DNA of 48,990 nt from positions 86,262-135,251 of the forward strand of contig JAPLRK010000069.1 in assembly GCA_026399195.1 (NCBI GenBank), written 5' to 3'. This document shows positions 1 through 8,896 of the stretch, in pieces; position 1 is the first letter of the stretch, and every line of letters begins with the position of its first letter. The notes under the pieces are model-generated. The model ran no database searches. It was not told where the DNA came from and worked only from the letters and a program-made list of their open reading frames with translations. The translations under genes were made by a program, and so were the position numbers. The DNA comes from Legionellales bacterium. Lineage in GTDB: Bacteria; Pseudomonadota; Gammaproteobacteria; Legionellales; Legionellaceae.

Positions 1-112
1 TCGTCACTATTGGCAATAATAACACACAACGAAAGTCAATATCGATTTTTTTTGGCTAATAATTCCTTAAGGTTAAATTGATATCCTTTGCACGTTCATC
101 AAAAGGGCCACC

Positions 113-1306
113 ATGCGTCTCACGATACCTACCGCATTCAAACAATTGATTGGGGCCACCTCTTCAGGATCAAGCCTTTATGCCTTCACGAGCCTCATCC
201 TCTTTCCCATGATCATAGGGCTCGGAGTTGCCTATGGGGTACCTGTCCCCGAATGGTTGTTTTCTCAAGCGACCTCGATAGTTGCGAGCACCTTGACTGG
301 CGGCGGGTTACTCTGGGCAGGACTTTCAAGCAGATCTAACCGAGCCGAAAAAAAGACCAGGGAATTAGCCGTTGATAGAAGCACCCGCGATCGCATTGAT
401 GCTCTTTTTAAAAAAACACAGACACTCCCGCAGGATCTGAAAATAACGCCCCATCTAGACGTAACTCGAGCTGATAGAAGACGAATTCTCCAAGCAGGAC
501 TAACACAAGCAACCACGACTTGGGCTATTTCTTCTATCATTTTTGTCCCTTTATTTGCACTTCCTCCGCTGGGAATAGCAGCAATTGCTCTTTCAACATT
601 GCTTGCGTTAAGCGTTGGCCTTTATTATGCCAATTTAAAACACAAGGAAATCAATCGAGAAAAAATGTGGTTGGCGCAATACAAGACAGCATCGTCTCAA
701 CTAAATGCCGCCATGAAAATACATAGGAAACACCATGTTCTCGGCGGCCTTCCTATAGGTGATAGCCTCTCGCTGACAGTCACCATGCTATCTGACTATG
801 AGACAACACAAAAATGGCCCCACAGAAAAGCATTGACCCTGGCTACCTTGTTTGGTGCTATGACAGGCTCTTCCGTTGCCACCATTTTGGGAACATTGAT
901 TTTTGTGGCATTAGCAACAACGCCTGTGGGCTGGGTAATGGGGGCTATCACCCTATCTGGTGCCATATTCATGGGCATAAATAGTTATGGCGTGCAACAA
1001 GCGAAATTAACGAGAGAAAGAAACATCGCATTGGCGAGAGAATATAGAAACAAAACCGAAGACATTCTTCAACAGGTAGCGCCTAAACAGGCGCAAGATT
1101 TAACCCCCAAAGCACCCTTGTTAAATTCAAAGAAAACGGAGATTATCTCTCCCAAGTACAAAGGTGGTCCCCTGTTTATAAAATTAAAGAGCATTGTTAT
1201 CGAAGTCCGAAAAAAACACCCAGAAAAAGGGGGGGCTTTTGAAAAAGCCCTTAGAGAAGCGCTTACAGGCCAGGTTGAAAATGACCTTCCTGCTGCAAGG
1301 ATTTGA
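113..1306 (+). CDS. Unknown polytopic membrane protein with three hairpin repeats
   Basis: I do not recognise this 397-aa protein. It shows three hydrophobic hairpins at about residues 20-71, 130-172 and 240-292. Each is followed by a strongly basic/acidic helix-like stretch (for example around LSSRSNRAEKK, LKHKEINREK and QQAKLTRERN), so the protein looks built from three copies of a 'two membrane segments plus charged helix' unit. The C-terminal 90 residues are soluble and Lys-rich. The ATG at 113 follows a weak AAAAGGG ribosome site. It lies 38 nt before another unknown gene with a similar hairpin, so the two are probably co-transcribed. Inference: a membrane-active protein, possibly a type IVB effector of a Legionellales bacterium. 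No catalytic motif was seen. Confidence 0.7.
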   Translation: MRLTIPTAFKQLIGATSSGSSLYAFTSLILFPMIIGLGVAYGVPVPEWLFSQATSIVASTLTGGGLLWAGLSSRSNRAEKKTRELAVDRSTRDRIDALFKKTQTLPQDLKITPHLDVTRADRRRILQAGLTQATTTWAISSIIFVPLFALPPLGIAAIALSTLLALSVGLYYANLKHKEINREKMWLAQYKTASSQLNAAMKIHRKHHVLGGLPIGDSLSLTVTMLSDYETTQKWPHRKALTLATLFGAMTGSSVATILGTLIFVALATTPVGWVMGAITLSGAIFMGINSYGVQQAKLTRERNIALAREYRNKTEDILQQVAPKQAQDLTPKAPLLNSKKTEIISPKYKGGPLFIKLKSIVIEVRKKHPEKGGAFEKALREALTGQVENDLPAARI

Positions 1307-1344
1307 TTTATAAATAAAGTGAGTCTAATTTTAGGAGATTTGAA

Positions 1345-2148
1345 ATGTTCAAGATGCAAGAGATAAAAGATCAATTACTGAAGTCAGAAGCCGTGGCTGG
1401 TACTAAAACAGGGCAAAATGCTCATGCTCTGGCTCAGTATATGCAGACAAAGAATCCAGAGGGTGGGAAACTAGAATTCAATACCACCGCGGAAGGTCCT
1501 CATATGAAATTATTGTATAGCTGTATCGAAGAAGTTCAAACGAGTGCTAAAAATGTCACTGCGTTCAATGCCTCTATGTTTACTTCTGCAGGCATTGCGC
1601 TGGCAGGACATTTATTCCTTTCATCATGGTCCCTTTTTGGAATAGCCCTTGTTCCTGTAGCGGCCTTTGGTTTAACTTGTGCGCTTTGGGGCTTAAGCAA
1701 ATCAGCCCGTGAACAACATAATAAAGCCCTTGAAAACCTGAGACAATGTGTTAATTGGACTTTAGGCGGTGGTAATTCAGGTTATCAAGATTTAAATGCA
1801 ACCCAAGCGGGTGAGATCATCAATCGGCAATATGTAAAAGATATGTTAGGAGCTATAAAGCCCTATATGACCGCAGCACAACTTAATGATGTGATTGATA
1901 ATGACATTGAGAGAGCCGCGGATATGGACGCGGCTGACGGGGAAAACATGACCTATCAGATGCTTGGTTATCAACAAGGGGGACTGTGGGCCTTTATGAA
2001 AGGGTTCTTCTTTGAAATGAAAAATGCAGCCGTGAGTATCTATCAAGGAGCCTCTACGTTCTTTAATAAGTACGCACATCCGTCGAATGCCACTGTGGCA
2101 GAAGTAGCCGTAGCCGGCGTAGCAGCTGCTGCTAACATCACACAATAG
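1345..2148 (+). CDS. Unknown protein with one membrane hairpin
   Basis: This is a 267-aa protein of unknown function. The start is well supported: AGGAG lies seven bases before the ATG. A single hydrophobic hairpin spans about residues 78-117 and is followed by a charged helix (SKSAREQHNKALENLRQ). That is the same arrangement as each repeat of the preceding gene, suggesting related members of one local family. The central part (about 130-200) is soluble and acidic, and the C-terminus is Ala/Val-rich. It is probably an operon partner of the gene ending at 1306. An effector or bacterial membrane-stress role is possible, but neither is shown by the sequence. Confidence 0.7.
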   Translation: MFKMQEIKDQLLKSEAVAGTKTGQNAHALAQYMQTKNPEGGKLEFNTTAEGPHMKLLYSCIEEVQTSAKNVTAFNASMFTSAGIALAGHLFLSSWSLFGIALVPVAAFGLTCALWGLSKSAREQHNKALENLRQCVNWTLGGGNSGYQDLNATQAGEIINRQYVKDMLGAIKPYMTAAQLNDVIDNDIERAADMDAADGENMTYQMLGYQQGGLWAFMKGFFFEMKNAAVSIYQGASTFFNKYAHPSNATVAEVAVAGVAAAANITQ

Positions 2149-2158
2149 ATCTATCCTG

Positions 2159-2202
2159 TTGGACAGAAAGACATGAGGCCCTTATCATGTCTTTCTGTCC
2201 AA
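2159..2202. repeat. Perfect 18-bp inverted repeat, dispersed palindromic element copy 1
   Basis: The arms 2159-2176 and 2185-2202 are exact reverse complements around an 8-nt loop (ggccctta). The element sits 10 nt after the stop of the unknown membrane gene and 21 nt before the helicase gene. There is no T-run after either arm, so it is not a standard intrinsic terminator. The 40-nt core 2161-2200 matches the hairpin at 11143-11182 closely. One stem difference (G2166:C2195 here, A:T in the other copy) is compensatory. It may stop or stabilise transcripts, or be a REP/MITE-like element. Confidence 0.85.
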
Positions 2203-2223
2203 AGTTCAATAATATAAAACGCC

Positions 2224-3438
2224 ATGTTAAATGACCAAGATCAACGACACAGCGCCACCTCCCCTCATCACTCCTATATCGTGCAGGCTCCTGCAGGCTC
2301 GGGTAAAACTGAAATTTTGACGCAACGCTTTTTAAGGCTTCTCGGCGGCGTGACGGCTCCAGAGCAAATCGTAGCTCTCACCTTCACACGAAAAGCGGCC
2401 AACGAGATGCGCGAACGTATTTTGGGAGCCCTCCAAAAAGCGGCTGATAAGGTCGTCGCCACCTCAGAACATCAACAACGAACGCTTTCATATGCCACGG
2501 AGGCCTTATTAAGAGATCAATCCCTTCATTGGCAATTGTTACAACATCCTTCGCGATTGCGCGTCATCACCATCGACTCGCTGTGTCAAACGATCACTCA
2601 GGCCATCCCCCTATCAGAGCGCCAAATGTCTTATGCACAATTAAACGCTCATCCAGAAAGGCACTACCAAAAGGCAGCACGCGCCTGCTTTCAATTCGCG
2701 CTGATGAACCCTGACGCACAAAAATGCTTAAAAATCCTGCTCGAGCATGTGGATAATCGCCAAGATCAGTTGTTTGCTTTTTTTATAGACTTATTGGCTC
2801 GAAGAGACCAATGGTTGAACTTATTATATCAAGCAAAAGATCAGGAAAAATCCACTTATGAACAAGCTCTTTCATTCCTATTAGAGCATGAGTTAGAGCG
2901 ATTTCTGGGAACGATTCCAGTCCACCTCCAAGATGAATTGGTTGAACTTGCGAGCAATGTGGCCTGCATAGAAAACGACAAAGAATCCCCCCGCTACCCC
3001 TTGCGAAACTGGCAATCTTTCAAACCTTTCGACAGCACCCTTGCCAAAAGTTTAGCCGCCTTGCTTCTGACCTCACAAAACACTTTGCGAAAATCATGCG
3101 ATCATCATGTGGGATTAAAACGCGGCGCTTGTGATGATGTTTTATACAAACATCTGAAAACAACAAGCCAGGCATTGTTCGCATCCCTCGCAGTCTGCCC
3201 AGATTTTCTTGAGGCACTCAAACGCGTCAAAAAACTACCCGATCCCACCTACTGTCCTTTGCAATGGGAAGTGTTACAATCCCTATTTTTCCTCTTGCCC
3301 TTTTTAGCAGCGCATTTAGAGCTTGAGTTTCACGAACACAATGAAGTAGATTTCACAGCCGTTTCCACCCAAGCTTTGATGGCCCTTGGCTCCCCAGAAA
3401 ACCCAACGGATCTTGCCCTTTATTTTGACCATACTTGA
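2224..3438 (+). pseudogene. addA: AddA/RecB-like UvrD-family helicase, N-terminal fragment
   Basis: This is the N-terminal part of a double-strand-break-repair helicase-nuclease of the AddA/RecB-like UvrD superfamily. It carries the Walker A motif APAGSGKT (residues 22-29) and motif Ia (ALTFTRKAANEMRER). The frame ends at residue 404 just after LALYFDHT. In intact relatives this point is followed by about 20 residues that include motif II, DEFQDTS. That segment is absent from all frames here, and the rest of the protein resumes in another frame at about 3435. So a deletion of roughly 60 nt, not a multiple of three, removed the Mg/ATP-hydrolysis motif and broke the frame. Without Walker B neither half should be an active helicase. 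The precise family name (addA) is moderately certain. Confidence 0.75.
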
Positions 3439-5420
3439 CTCAATTAGTGCAAGGATGGCAACAGGATGATGCCAAAACCTTGTTTGTTGTAGGCGACCCC
3501 ATGCAATCTATCTACCGCTTTCGGCAAGCCGAAGTCGGCCTTTTTCTACGGGCAAAGCGTCATGGCATCGGCCCTGTTCGCCTCATCCCTCTTGAACTCA
3601 GCAGTAATTTCCGATCCACTGAGTTAATCGTCGATTTCATCAATCATCACTTTCAATCCATTTTTCCACAAATGGATGATATGGAATCTGGGGCTGTCTC
3701 TTTTCATCCATCAAGCCATGTTCACCCTACTGACGACCAGAGCTTTATCAAAGGATTACAATGCAGAGACTCTCTAGATGAGGCACAAATCATCGCGCAA
3801 AAAGTAAGCGATGAACTACAAAACCATCTCTCGGCTCAGATCGCCATTCTTGTGCGTTCACGAAACCAGCTTCCCGATATTATTCATTGCTTAAAAGAAA
3901 AAAACATCCCCTTCCAAGGCGTAGACATTGAACGCTTATCTCGTCTTCCACATTTATGGGATGTATGGTCATTGACCAAAGCGTATCTCATGCCCTCCAA
4001 TCGATTGGCATGGTTATCATTTTTAAGAAGCCCCTGGTGTGGTTTATCCCTAAGCGACTTACATGCCATTGCCAATCACTCACGAAAAAAATCCATCCTC
4101 TATGCACTGGCGCACCTTGACGAAATCAACCCTCTCAGTGAGGAAGGACGGCTTCGCGCCAAATTTGTCTTTCAGATCCTAGATGATGCACTGGCGAATC
4201 GAGAGCATCAGTCCCTCGTCACATGCCTCATCTCAATCCTCAACCATTGCCATTTGGAATTCATTCTGACTCAAAGCCAGCAGGATGATTTGGAGCAATA
4301 CTGGCGGTTGCTTGAGCGTTTTGAACAGCAAGACAAGCTGCTGGATCTGAAGCAATTCAAAATCGAGTTGAACAAACTCTACTCCCAAAACGTGGTCCCT
4401 TCACGATGTCAAATTATGACCATCCATAAATCTAAAGGGTTAGAATTTGATGCGGTTTTCTTGCCAGGCCTCGGTACCAAGCCGCCCAGAATGGATACCC
4501 AGATGATGCGCTGGCTGAAATTACCCAGCACAGAGCATGAAGAGCTGATTCTGATTTCCCCCATCAAAGCAGCCTTTGAAGAAACCTCGCTACTCTATGA
4601 TTACCTAGGCCAAATAGATGCTCAAAAAAATAGCTATGAGTTGCAACGTTTGCTTTACGTTGCCGTCACTCGCGCAAAAAAAAGACTTTATCTGTTGGAT
4701 AACAATGAGCAGGCGAGACAGGGGACCTTTCGACAGTTGTTACGATGGGTGAACTTCAACCCTACAGAAACCAAGAAGGATGACCTACCCCTCAGATCTC
4801 CCCTCCCCTCACTTTATCACCTTCCCCGTCAATTTTATGAGAAAACGCCACAAGTCCTGACTTCCATCGGTTTAAGCTCTCCCATCACCCTGACCTCTAA
4901 CACCCCTCGTCTCATTGGGATTGTGGCGCATGAGGTGTTGAAATGGATTTGCGACCACCACCCCCTGTTGGAGTCGGAGATCCCCTGGACTTTGGCGACG
5001 CATCAACTGAAAACACTTGGCTTTGAACAAGACGAATTAAGACTTGCACAAGATCAGCTTACAACCCAATTGACCGCCTTTTTTCGCTGCCCCATTGGCT
5101 GCTGGTTAAAACAACCCCACACAGATGAACGCAATGAGTACGAACTGTTGGTCCTACAGAACCATACCTTGGCCACAAAAATCATAGATCGCACTTTTTC
5201 TGAAAAAGGCTGTCGTTGGGTGATTGATTTCAAGACAGGTCATGACGACTCCCTACAGAGAAAAAAACATCAAGAGCAAGTCAATGAATATGCAAGTTTC
5301 CTACAACAACGCTTTTCTGATGAGACCATCTCCTGTGGGCTCTATTACCTTGCCAATCAGCGTTGGATAACCTGGGAGTATGTATCCGAAACCAGTCTTC
5401 AGTTATCATATGAGGCTTAA
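3435..5420 (+). pseudogene. addA: AddA/RecB-like helicase-nuclease, C-terminal fragment
   Basis: This is the continuation of the broken helicase, 661 codons in a shifted frame. It has motif III (VVGDPMQSIYRFRQAE), motif IV (LSSNFRST), motif V (IHKSKGLEFDAV) and motif VI (RLLYVAVTRAKKRLYLL). Near the C-terminus IDRTF...WVIDFKTG...HQEQVNEYA resembles the PD-(D/E)XK nuclease core of AddA. The first in-frame start is a TTG at 3435 overlapping the upstream stop, with no good ribosome site, so independent translation is doubtful. The long clean frame implies the deletion is recent, or that it is an assembly error. No AddB partner is visible in the window. Confidence 0.75.
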
Positions 5421-5455
5421 GAAATATCTATGCATGCTCAGTATCTGGACATCTA

Positions 5456-6430
5456 CTACACCAACCATAATGGGAAACATTTTTTTAAATGTTTCATCAT
5501 CGGATAAATCGCCGAGACTTTATATTCCAATCGACCATTCGTAAAGGGAATAACCTCAGGAAATGCAATGCCAAGTCCGTAAATTCCAGAAGCGATCATT
5601 CCGTTCTGATTATCATATAAAAAATCTGTGGGTAAACCCTCAATGTTGATATCCCTACGAGAAAATCCAACGGCATAAATGGCCTTATTGCAACGAGGTA
5701 TGTTCGCGAGCAAATTGCTCGACGTAATCAAATAACTCTCTACACTGGCTTTTAAATCTAATGAGCCAACATGCTGTTGAAACAACCGCTCGGAACGATA
5801 AAAGTGAATGATTGACTTGACTCCAGTCTTAGCTAAGTTTTCCGACACATTACGAGCGGATAGATAGGCGCCAAACACAGCTATGACATCTTCTGGTGAA
5901 ATTTTCGTCTGTAATTGATTGATATCTAAAGCGTCTTTCAATGAAATGGTTGATAACTGTGGAAACGGTAGCACATTCGGCTCTGCTCCAATGGCCAAAA
6001 TGATTTTTTGGGTGGTTAGCATTTTTCCGGATTTAAGATGGATCTTCCACCCAGTCTGAGCTAATTTCAAAGTGACCGCTGTATCTGAAAAAGAAAACAC
6101 TTGATTTTGTAGCAGATGAGTGATCCATTGCAACGGTTCAGCCGCCAACAGTAAGGGGCATACGTTCTCGGAAGCTATCTTTTCAATCATAAAAGGCTTT
6201 GCTCGTGCATGAAATGAGAATGAACCAAAGGCTTGATAATATTTAATGAATGAACTACACGGTGTATTACTAACCACATGTTTCCACCGTGTACCAAAAT
6301 CACCTACTCGAAACGTGGGATCAATCCAAGCTACTTGTTGTGGTTGAATTCCGGCATCCAGTAACTGACCAACCGCAGCAAGTCCAGCAGGCCCTGCACC
6401 GATCACGGACCAGTGAAAGTCATTTATCAT
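5456..6430 (-). CDS. FAD/NAD(P)-binding oxidoreductase, lasso-cluster companion
   Basis: This 324-aa protein has a classic Rossmann FAD motif near its N-terminus (GAGPAGLAA, from residue 10) and a later segment VFGAYLSARNVSENL where flavin monooxygenases carry the NADPH-binding motif. The region IDPTFRVGDFGTRWKHVVSNT resembles the substrate/flavin-binding region of small N-hydroxylating or pyridine-nucleotide oxidoreductases. The ATG at 6430 lies 32 nt after the secreted-protein gene, so this is likely the last gene of the minus-strand operon that begins with the lasso-like precursor. It might oxidise the peptide or set its disulfides, but that is inference. It is AT-rich like the rest of the island. 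An unrelated metabolic role is equally possible. Confidence 0.75.
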   Translation of the reverse strand: MINDFHWSVIGAGPAGLAAVGQLLDAGIQPQQVAWIDPTFRVGDFGTRWKHVVSNTPCSSFIKYYQAFGSFSFHARAKPFMIEKIASENVCPLLLAAEPLQWITHLLQNQVFSFSDTAVTLKLAQTGWKIHLKSGKMLTTQKIILAIGAEPNVLPFPQLSTISLKDALDINQLQTKISPEDVIAVFGAYLSARNVSENLAKTGVKSIIHFYRSERLFQQHVGSLDLKASVESYLITSSNLLANIPRCNKAIYAVGFSRRDINIEGLPTDFLYDNQNGMIASGIYGLGIAFPEVIPFTNGRLEYKVSAIYPMMKHLKKCFPLWLV

Positions 6431-6462
6431 ACATTATCCAATACTTAGAATCGATGCTGTCA

Positions 6463-6930
6463 TCAAAATGTCACAGTCATCGGAGATCCACATCCGGCGA
6501 TCTGATGGGTAATAATAGAACATGATATGGTGGTACAGGTAGTGACTGGCGAACTCCCACTAATGCTAAAGGTTACTTTTATACCAGTAGCTCCATTGTT
6601 ACAAGATAACGCCCCAAAATTCCCACACCCATTATTTAATGAGGTTTGGTCTAAATGTAACGTTTCTGAAGGTGTTATGGGTAAAGATTGCCCTTGCGTC
6701 CAATGAGAACAAGAAGCAAAACCAGTTGTACAAGCACCGCCGGTATATGATTCAACTGAAACCCCAGTCACGGTTGCTGCAGTTCCTGTGATATTTATTT
6801 GGCAAATCGGTGTATAAGAAAGCCAAGGTGCTAATAATGCAGTGACAGATTCAGCGTAAGACGTGCTGATTAAAGACCATCCTGACAACAAAATAAAACC
6901 CATTTTTATGATACTATTACTAAACGTCAT
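6463..6930 (-). CDS. Small secreted Cys-rich protein of unknown function
   Basis: The 155-aa product begins with a clear Sec signal peptide (hydrophobic stretch about residues 8-20, cleavage near SYA-ES at about 26). The mature part is rich in Ser, Thr, Gly and Cys (about nine cysteines) with no recognised domain, suggesting a disulfide-bonded periplasmic or exported protein. Its start is supported by AAGGA seven bases before the ATG, only three bases after the stop of the cyclase gene, so translation is likely coupled. The position inside the lasso-like operon suggests a part in export, immunity or maturation. No transglutaminase-like Cys-His-Asp pattern is visible, so it is probably not the missing leader peptidase. 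Confidence 0.65.
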   Translation of the reverse strand: MTFSNSIIKMGFILLSGWSLISTSYAESVTALLAPWLSYTPICQINITGTAATVTGVSVESYTGGACTTGFASCSHWTQGQSLPITPSETLHLDQTSLNNGCGNFGALSCNNGATGIKVTFSISGSSPVTTCTTISCSIITHQIAGCGSPMTVTF

Positions 6931-6933
6931 ATT

Positions 6934-8580
6934 TCAGTCCTTGTCATTAAGTTCACTTGCACCATTACATAATGCAACTTTTATCATATACCCTCTGATC
7001 AGATTTCTCATGGTTTTCATAGGGTCCGACGCTTGCATCAAATGAGCGGGTAACTCACGAAATGCCTCCTCATACATCCCATTTTGATAGCGCTGCTTGA
7101 AAATGTCCATACTGCCGGGAATGATCGCTAGTCCTTCTTTCTTTTGATAAGTATCAAAAATGGGCGCTCTTAACAAGCGTGCAAGATAGCGTTTTATCAA
7201 ATAGCGGCTTTCATGAGCATGACGTTTCTGTTCTGGAGGTAATGAGAGCATAAATTCAAGTAGCTTAGGATAAAGGAGTGGGTAACGATATTCAAACCCC
7301 ATTTTCTTAGCAACGATGCTACTGTACTCAATACGCAACCGTATTTCAAAACTATCAGGACCTTGTAAAACAGACCACTCTGCTTCACGCAAACTTTTAT
7401 AACACCTCCTGGTGGCTGGATGAAAAGGAAAAGGTAACTGTTGCTGTTTTGCTCGAAAAAGATTATGCATTTTCCAAAACATGATTTTACAGAAAGCGTG
7501 GTTTTCGTATAATTTTGGATGTAGAAATTTAATCAAATGACACCCTCGCTGTATGGCATTTTTTTTGGAGTTTGAAAGCTCATACCACGCTTGACGAAAG
7601 TGATGGTGGCGCAGAAGCTCATAAACATAAAAATTAGCTGGAGCGTCGCCAGACACACATTGATCACCCCCGAAGCCAGATAGTAAAACAGGATGCTTTC
7701 CTTGGTTGACAGCAGCAAGTAAGGGATGAGCGAACATTGTAAATATAAAGGGTGATGGTCCACAAAACCATTTGGCCTGCATTTCGAAGACGGCTATAGG
7801 ATCAAAATTGTCTGCGTTGATTCTCAGAATGTTAGTGGGTTGATGATGTGCGATGAACGCATTTTCATACTTATTGTTGTATGTATTGGCATAATAACTT
7901 CCTGGTATCGCTTGATGTTGGTATAATGTCGCATCACAATTCAAAGCGCGCAGAGTACTATAAATAGCGCTTGAATCTAGCCCACCACTATATTCGCATG
8001 CGATATCATCAAAATGATCTATGGCATTTTTCGTAGCTTCTTTCATAAGCATCGAAAAATGCGCCAGATAATCTTGTGGGTTGCTGTATCGTAACACAGG
8101 ACCTTCGGGTTCAAGTCTCCAATAGAAATATTTGTGTACCGAACCATTACCCTTAAAATGCATAATAGAACCAGGTTCTACTCGACAAATATCTCGATAG
8201 AGTGTTTCATCTGTGTATAATTCTTGTTCTGAAAATAATCCTTGCAGTTTTTTTCCACAAAGCTGGGGCATGGATGGTAAATGATTTAAAATTTCAGGGA
8301 TGGTTTGTCCGATAATAAATGTTTCACCCACCGCGTAATAAAATAAAGGCTCAACTCCCAAGTGATCACGAACTAGAATGATATCGCAAGATAGCTGGCA
8401 AAAATAGACACAGGAAAAGGGATGAAAATGATTTAACCAAGTCTGCTTGTCTAAGGTTTGTTGGAATGAGATAAAATCCGCCGGTAAAGTCCCATGATAG
8501 TATAGCGTCTGTGATTGATTATTAGGATGCGTGAGAGGGTTAAAGGACTCACAACCATATAGTTTTCTCACCATGAGCAC
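6934..8580 (-). CDS. Asparagine-synthetase-like lasso peptide cyclase
   Basis: This 548-aa protein has the two-domain layout of asparagine synthetase B: an N-terminal Ntn-type domain and a C-terminal ATP-pyrophosphatase domain. The PP-loop SGGLDSS is at residues 198-204 and the second active-site loop SGFGGDQ at 301-307. The catalytic Cys2 needed for glutamine hydrolysis is missing (the protein starts MLMVRK), as in known lasso cyclases, which activate a core Asp/Glu side chain to close the macrolactam. The gene starts 13 nt after a 68-aa precursor-like ORF and lies close to a PqqD-like gene, which supports the lasso assignment over primary asparagine synthesis. The GTG at 8580 has AAGG upstream; the ATG at 8574 is an alternative. 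Confidence 0.8.
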   Translation of the reverse strand: MLMVRKLYGCESFNPLTHPNNQSQTLYYHGTLPADFISFQQTLDKQTWLNHFHPFSCVYFCQLSCDIILVRDHLGVEPLFYYAVGETFIIGQTIPEILNHLPSMPQLCGKKLQGLFSEQELYTDETLYRDICRVEPGSIMHFKGNGSVHKYFYWRLEPEGPVLRYSNPQDYLAHFSMLMKEATKNAIDHFDDIACEYSGGLDSSAIYSTLRALNCDATLYQHQAIPGSYYANTYNNKYENAFIAHHQPTNILRINADNFDPIAVFEMQAKWFCGPSPFIFTMFAHPLLAAVNQGKHPVLLSGFGGDQCVSGDAPANFYVYELLRHHHFRQAWYELSNSKKNAIQRGCHLIKFLHPKLYENHAFCKIMFWKMHNLFRAKQQQLPFPFHPATRRCYKSLREAEWSVLQGPDSFEIRLRIEYSSIVAKKMGFEYRYPLLYPKLLEFMLSLPPEQKRHAHESRYLIKRYLARLLRAPIFDTYQKKEGLAIIPGSMDIFKQRYQNGMYEEAFRELPAHLMQASDPMKTMRNLIRGYMIKVALCNGASELNDKD

Positions 8581-8593
8581 TCAATCACCTTGT

Positions 8594-8800
8594 TTATGAC
8601 CCAACTAATCCACAGCATGATTCTTTAATAAAGCACCCTTTCGAACTAATGGTCACAGGTGAGATTTTAATTTTAGAGATCACCGGCATGGTATATACTT
8701 TTTTTTGTGTTGTTGCTTCAGCCATGTCTTTGGATGTTTGATCTTCTGAATAGGGAAAAGATCCCTGCCAATTTTTATTATTATTTTTGGATCTCATCAT
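8594..8800 (-). CDS. Putative lasso peptide precursor (68 aa)
   Basis: This short ORF has an excellent ribosome site (AAGGAG, 8815-8810 on the minus strand, nine bases before the ATG) and sits immediately upstream of the cyclase gene. The leader contains a Y-x-x-P motif (YTMP, residues 36-39), the element bound by the lasso B1 recognition protein. A Thr at residue 50 fits the conserved position -2. Cutting after Ile51 gives the core SSKGCFIKESCCGLVGS, whose Glu is at position 9, an allowed ring-closing position for a nine-residue macrolactam. Ser at position 1 is known in some caulonodins. The three cysteines at core positions 5, 11 and 12 could add a disulfide. The cleavage site is inferred. 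If the core instead began at Gly55, the Glu would be at position 6, too small for known rings. Confidence 0.7.
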   Translation of the reverse strand: MMRSKNNNKNWQGSFPYSEDQTSKDMAEATTQKKVYTMPVISKIKISPVTISSKGCFIKESCCGLVGS

Positions 8801-8896
8801 TGTAAATTGCTCCTTGTCCTTTCAAAACCATGTTACCATGGGAATGATTAACATTTATAGAAAAATGTGAACGTTCAGTTACATAGGATGTTTAAT
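8801..8896. promoter_or_regulatory. Divergent control region of the lasso-like cluster
   Basis: These 96 bases separate the minus-strand precursor operon from the plus-strand PqqD-like gene, so they should hold both promoters. For the plus strand, TTACCA (8833-8838) and TATAGA (8856-8861) are separated by 17 bases and make a fair sigma-70 promoter. A perfect 10-bp palindrome, TGAACGTTCA, lies at 8868-8877 and could be an operator. The Shine-Dalgarno sequences of both genes lie at the edges (8810-8815 minus, 8885-8888 plus). No regulator gene is adjacent. Confidence 0.4.

Noticed and set aside
2159-2202. Reading the hairpins at 2159 and 11128 as intrinsic terminators
   Set aside because: Neither arm is followed by a T-tract on either strand; the shared sequence between unrelated loci fits a dispersed palindromic element better, though transcript ending is not excluded.
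6934-8580. Ordinary asparagine synthetase (asnB)
   Set aside because: No Cys2 for glutaminase activity, and the direct neighbours are a precursor-like ORF and a PqqD-like gene.
8867-8896. Upstream GTG start for the PqqD-like gene
   Set aside because: The ATG at 8897 has a well-placed AGGA, while the GTG has no ribosome site and would include the palindrome and predicted promoter edge.
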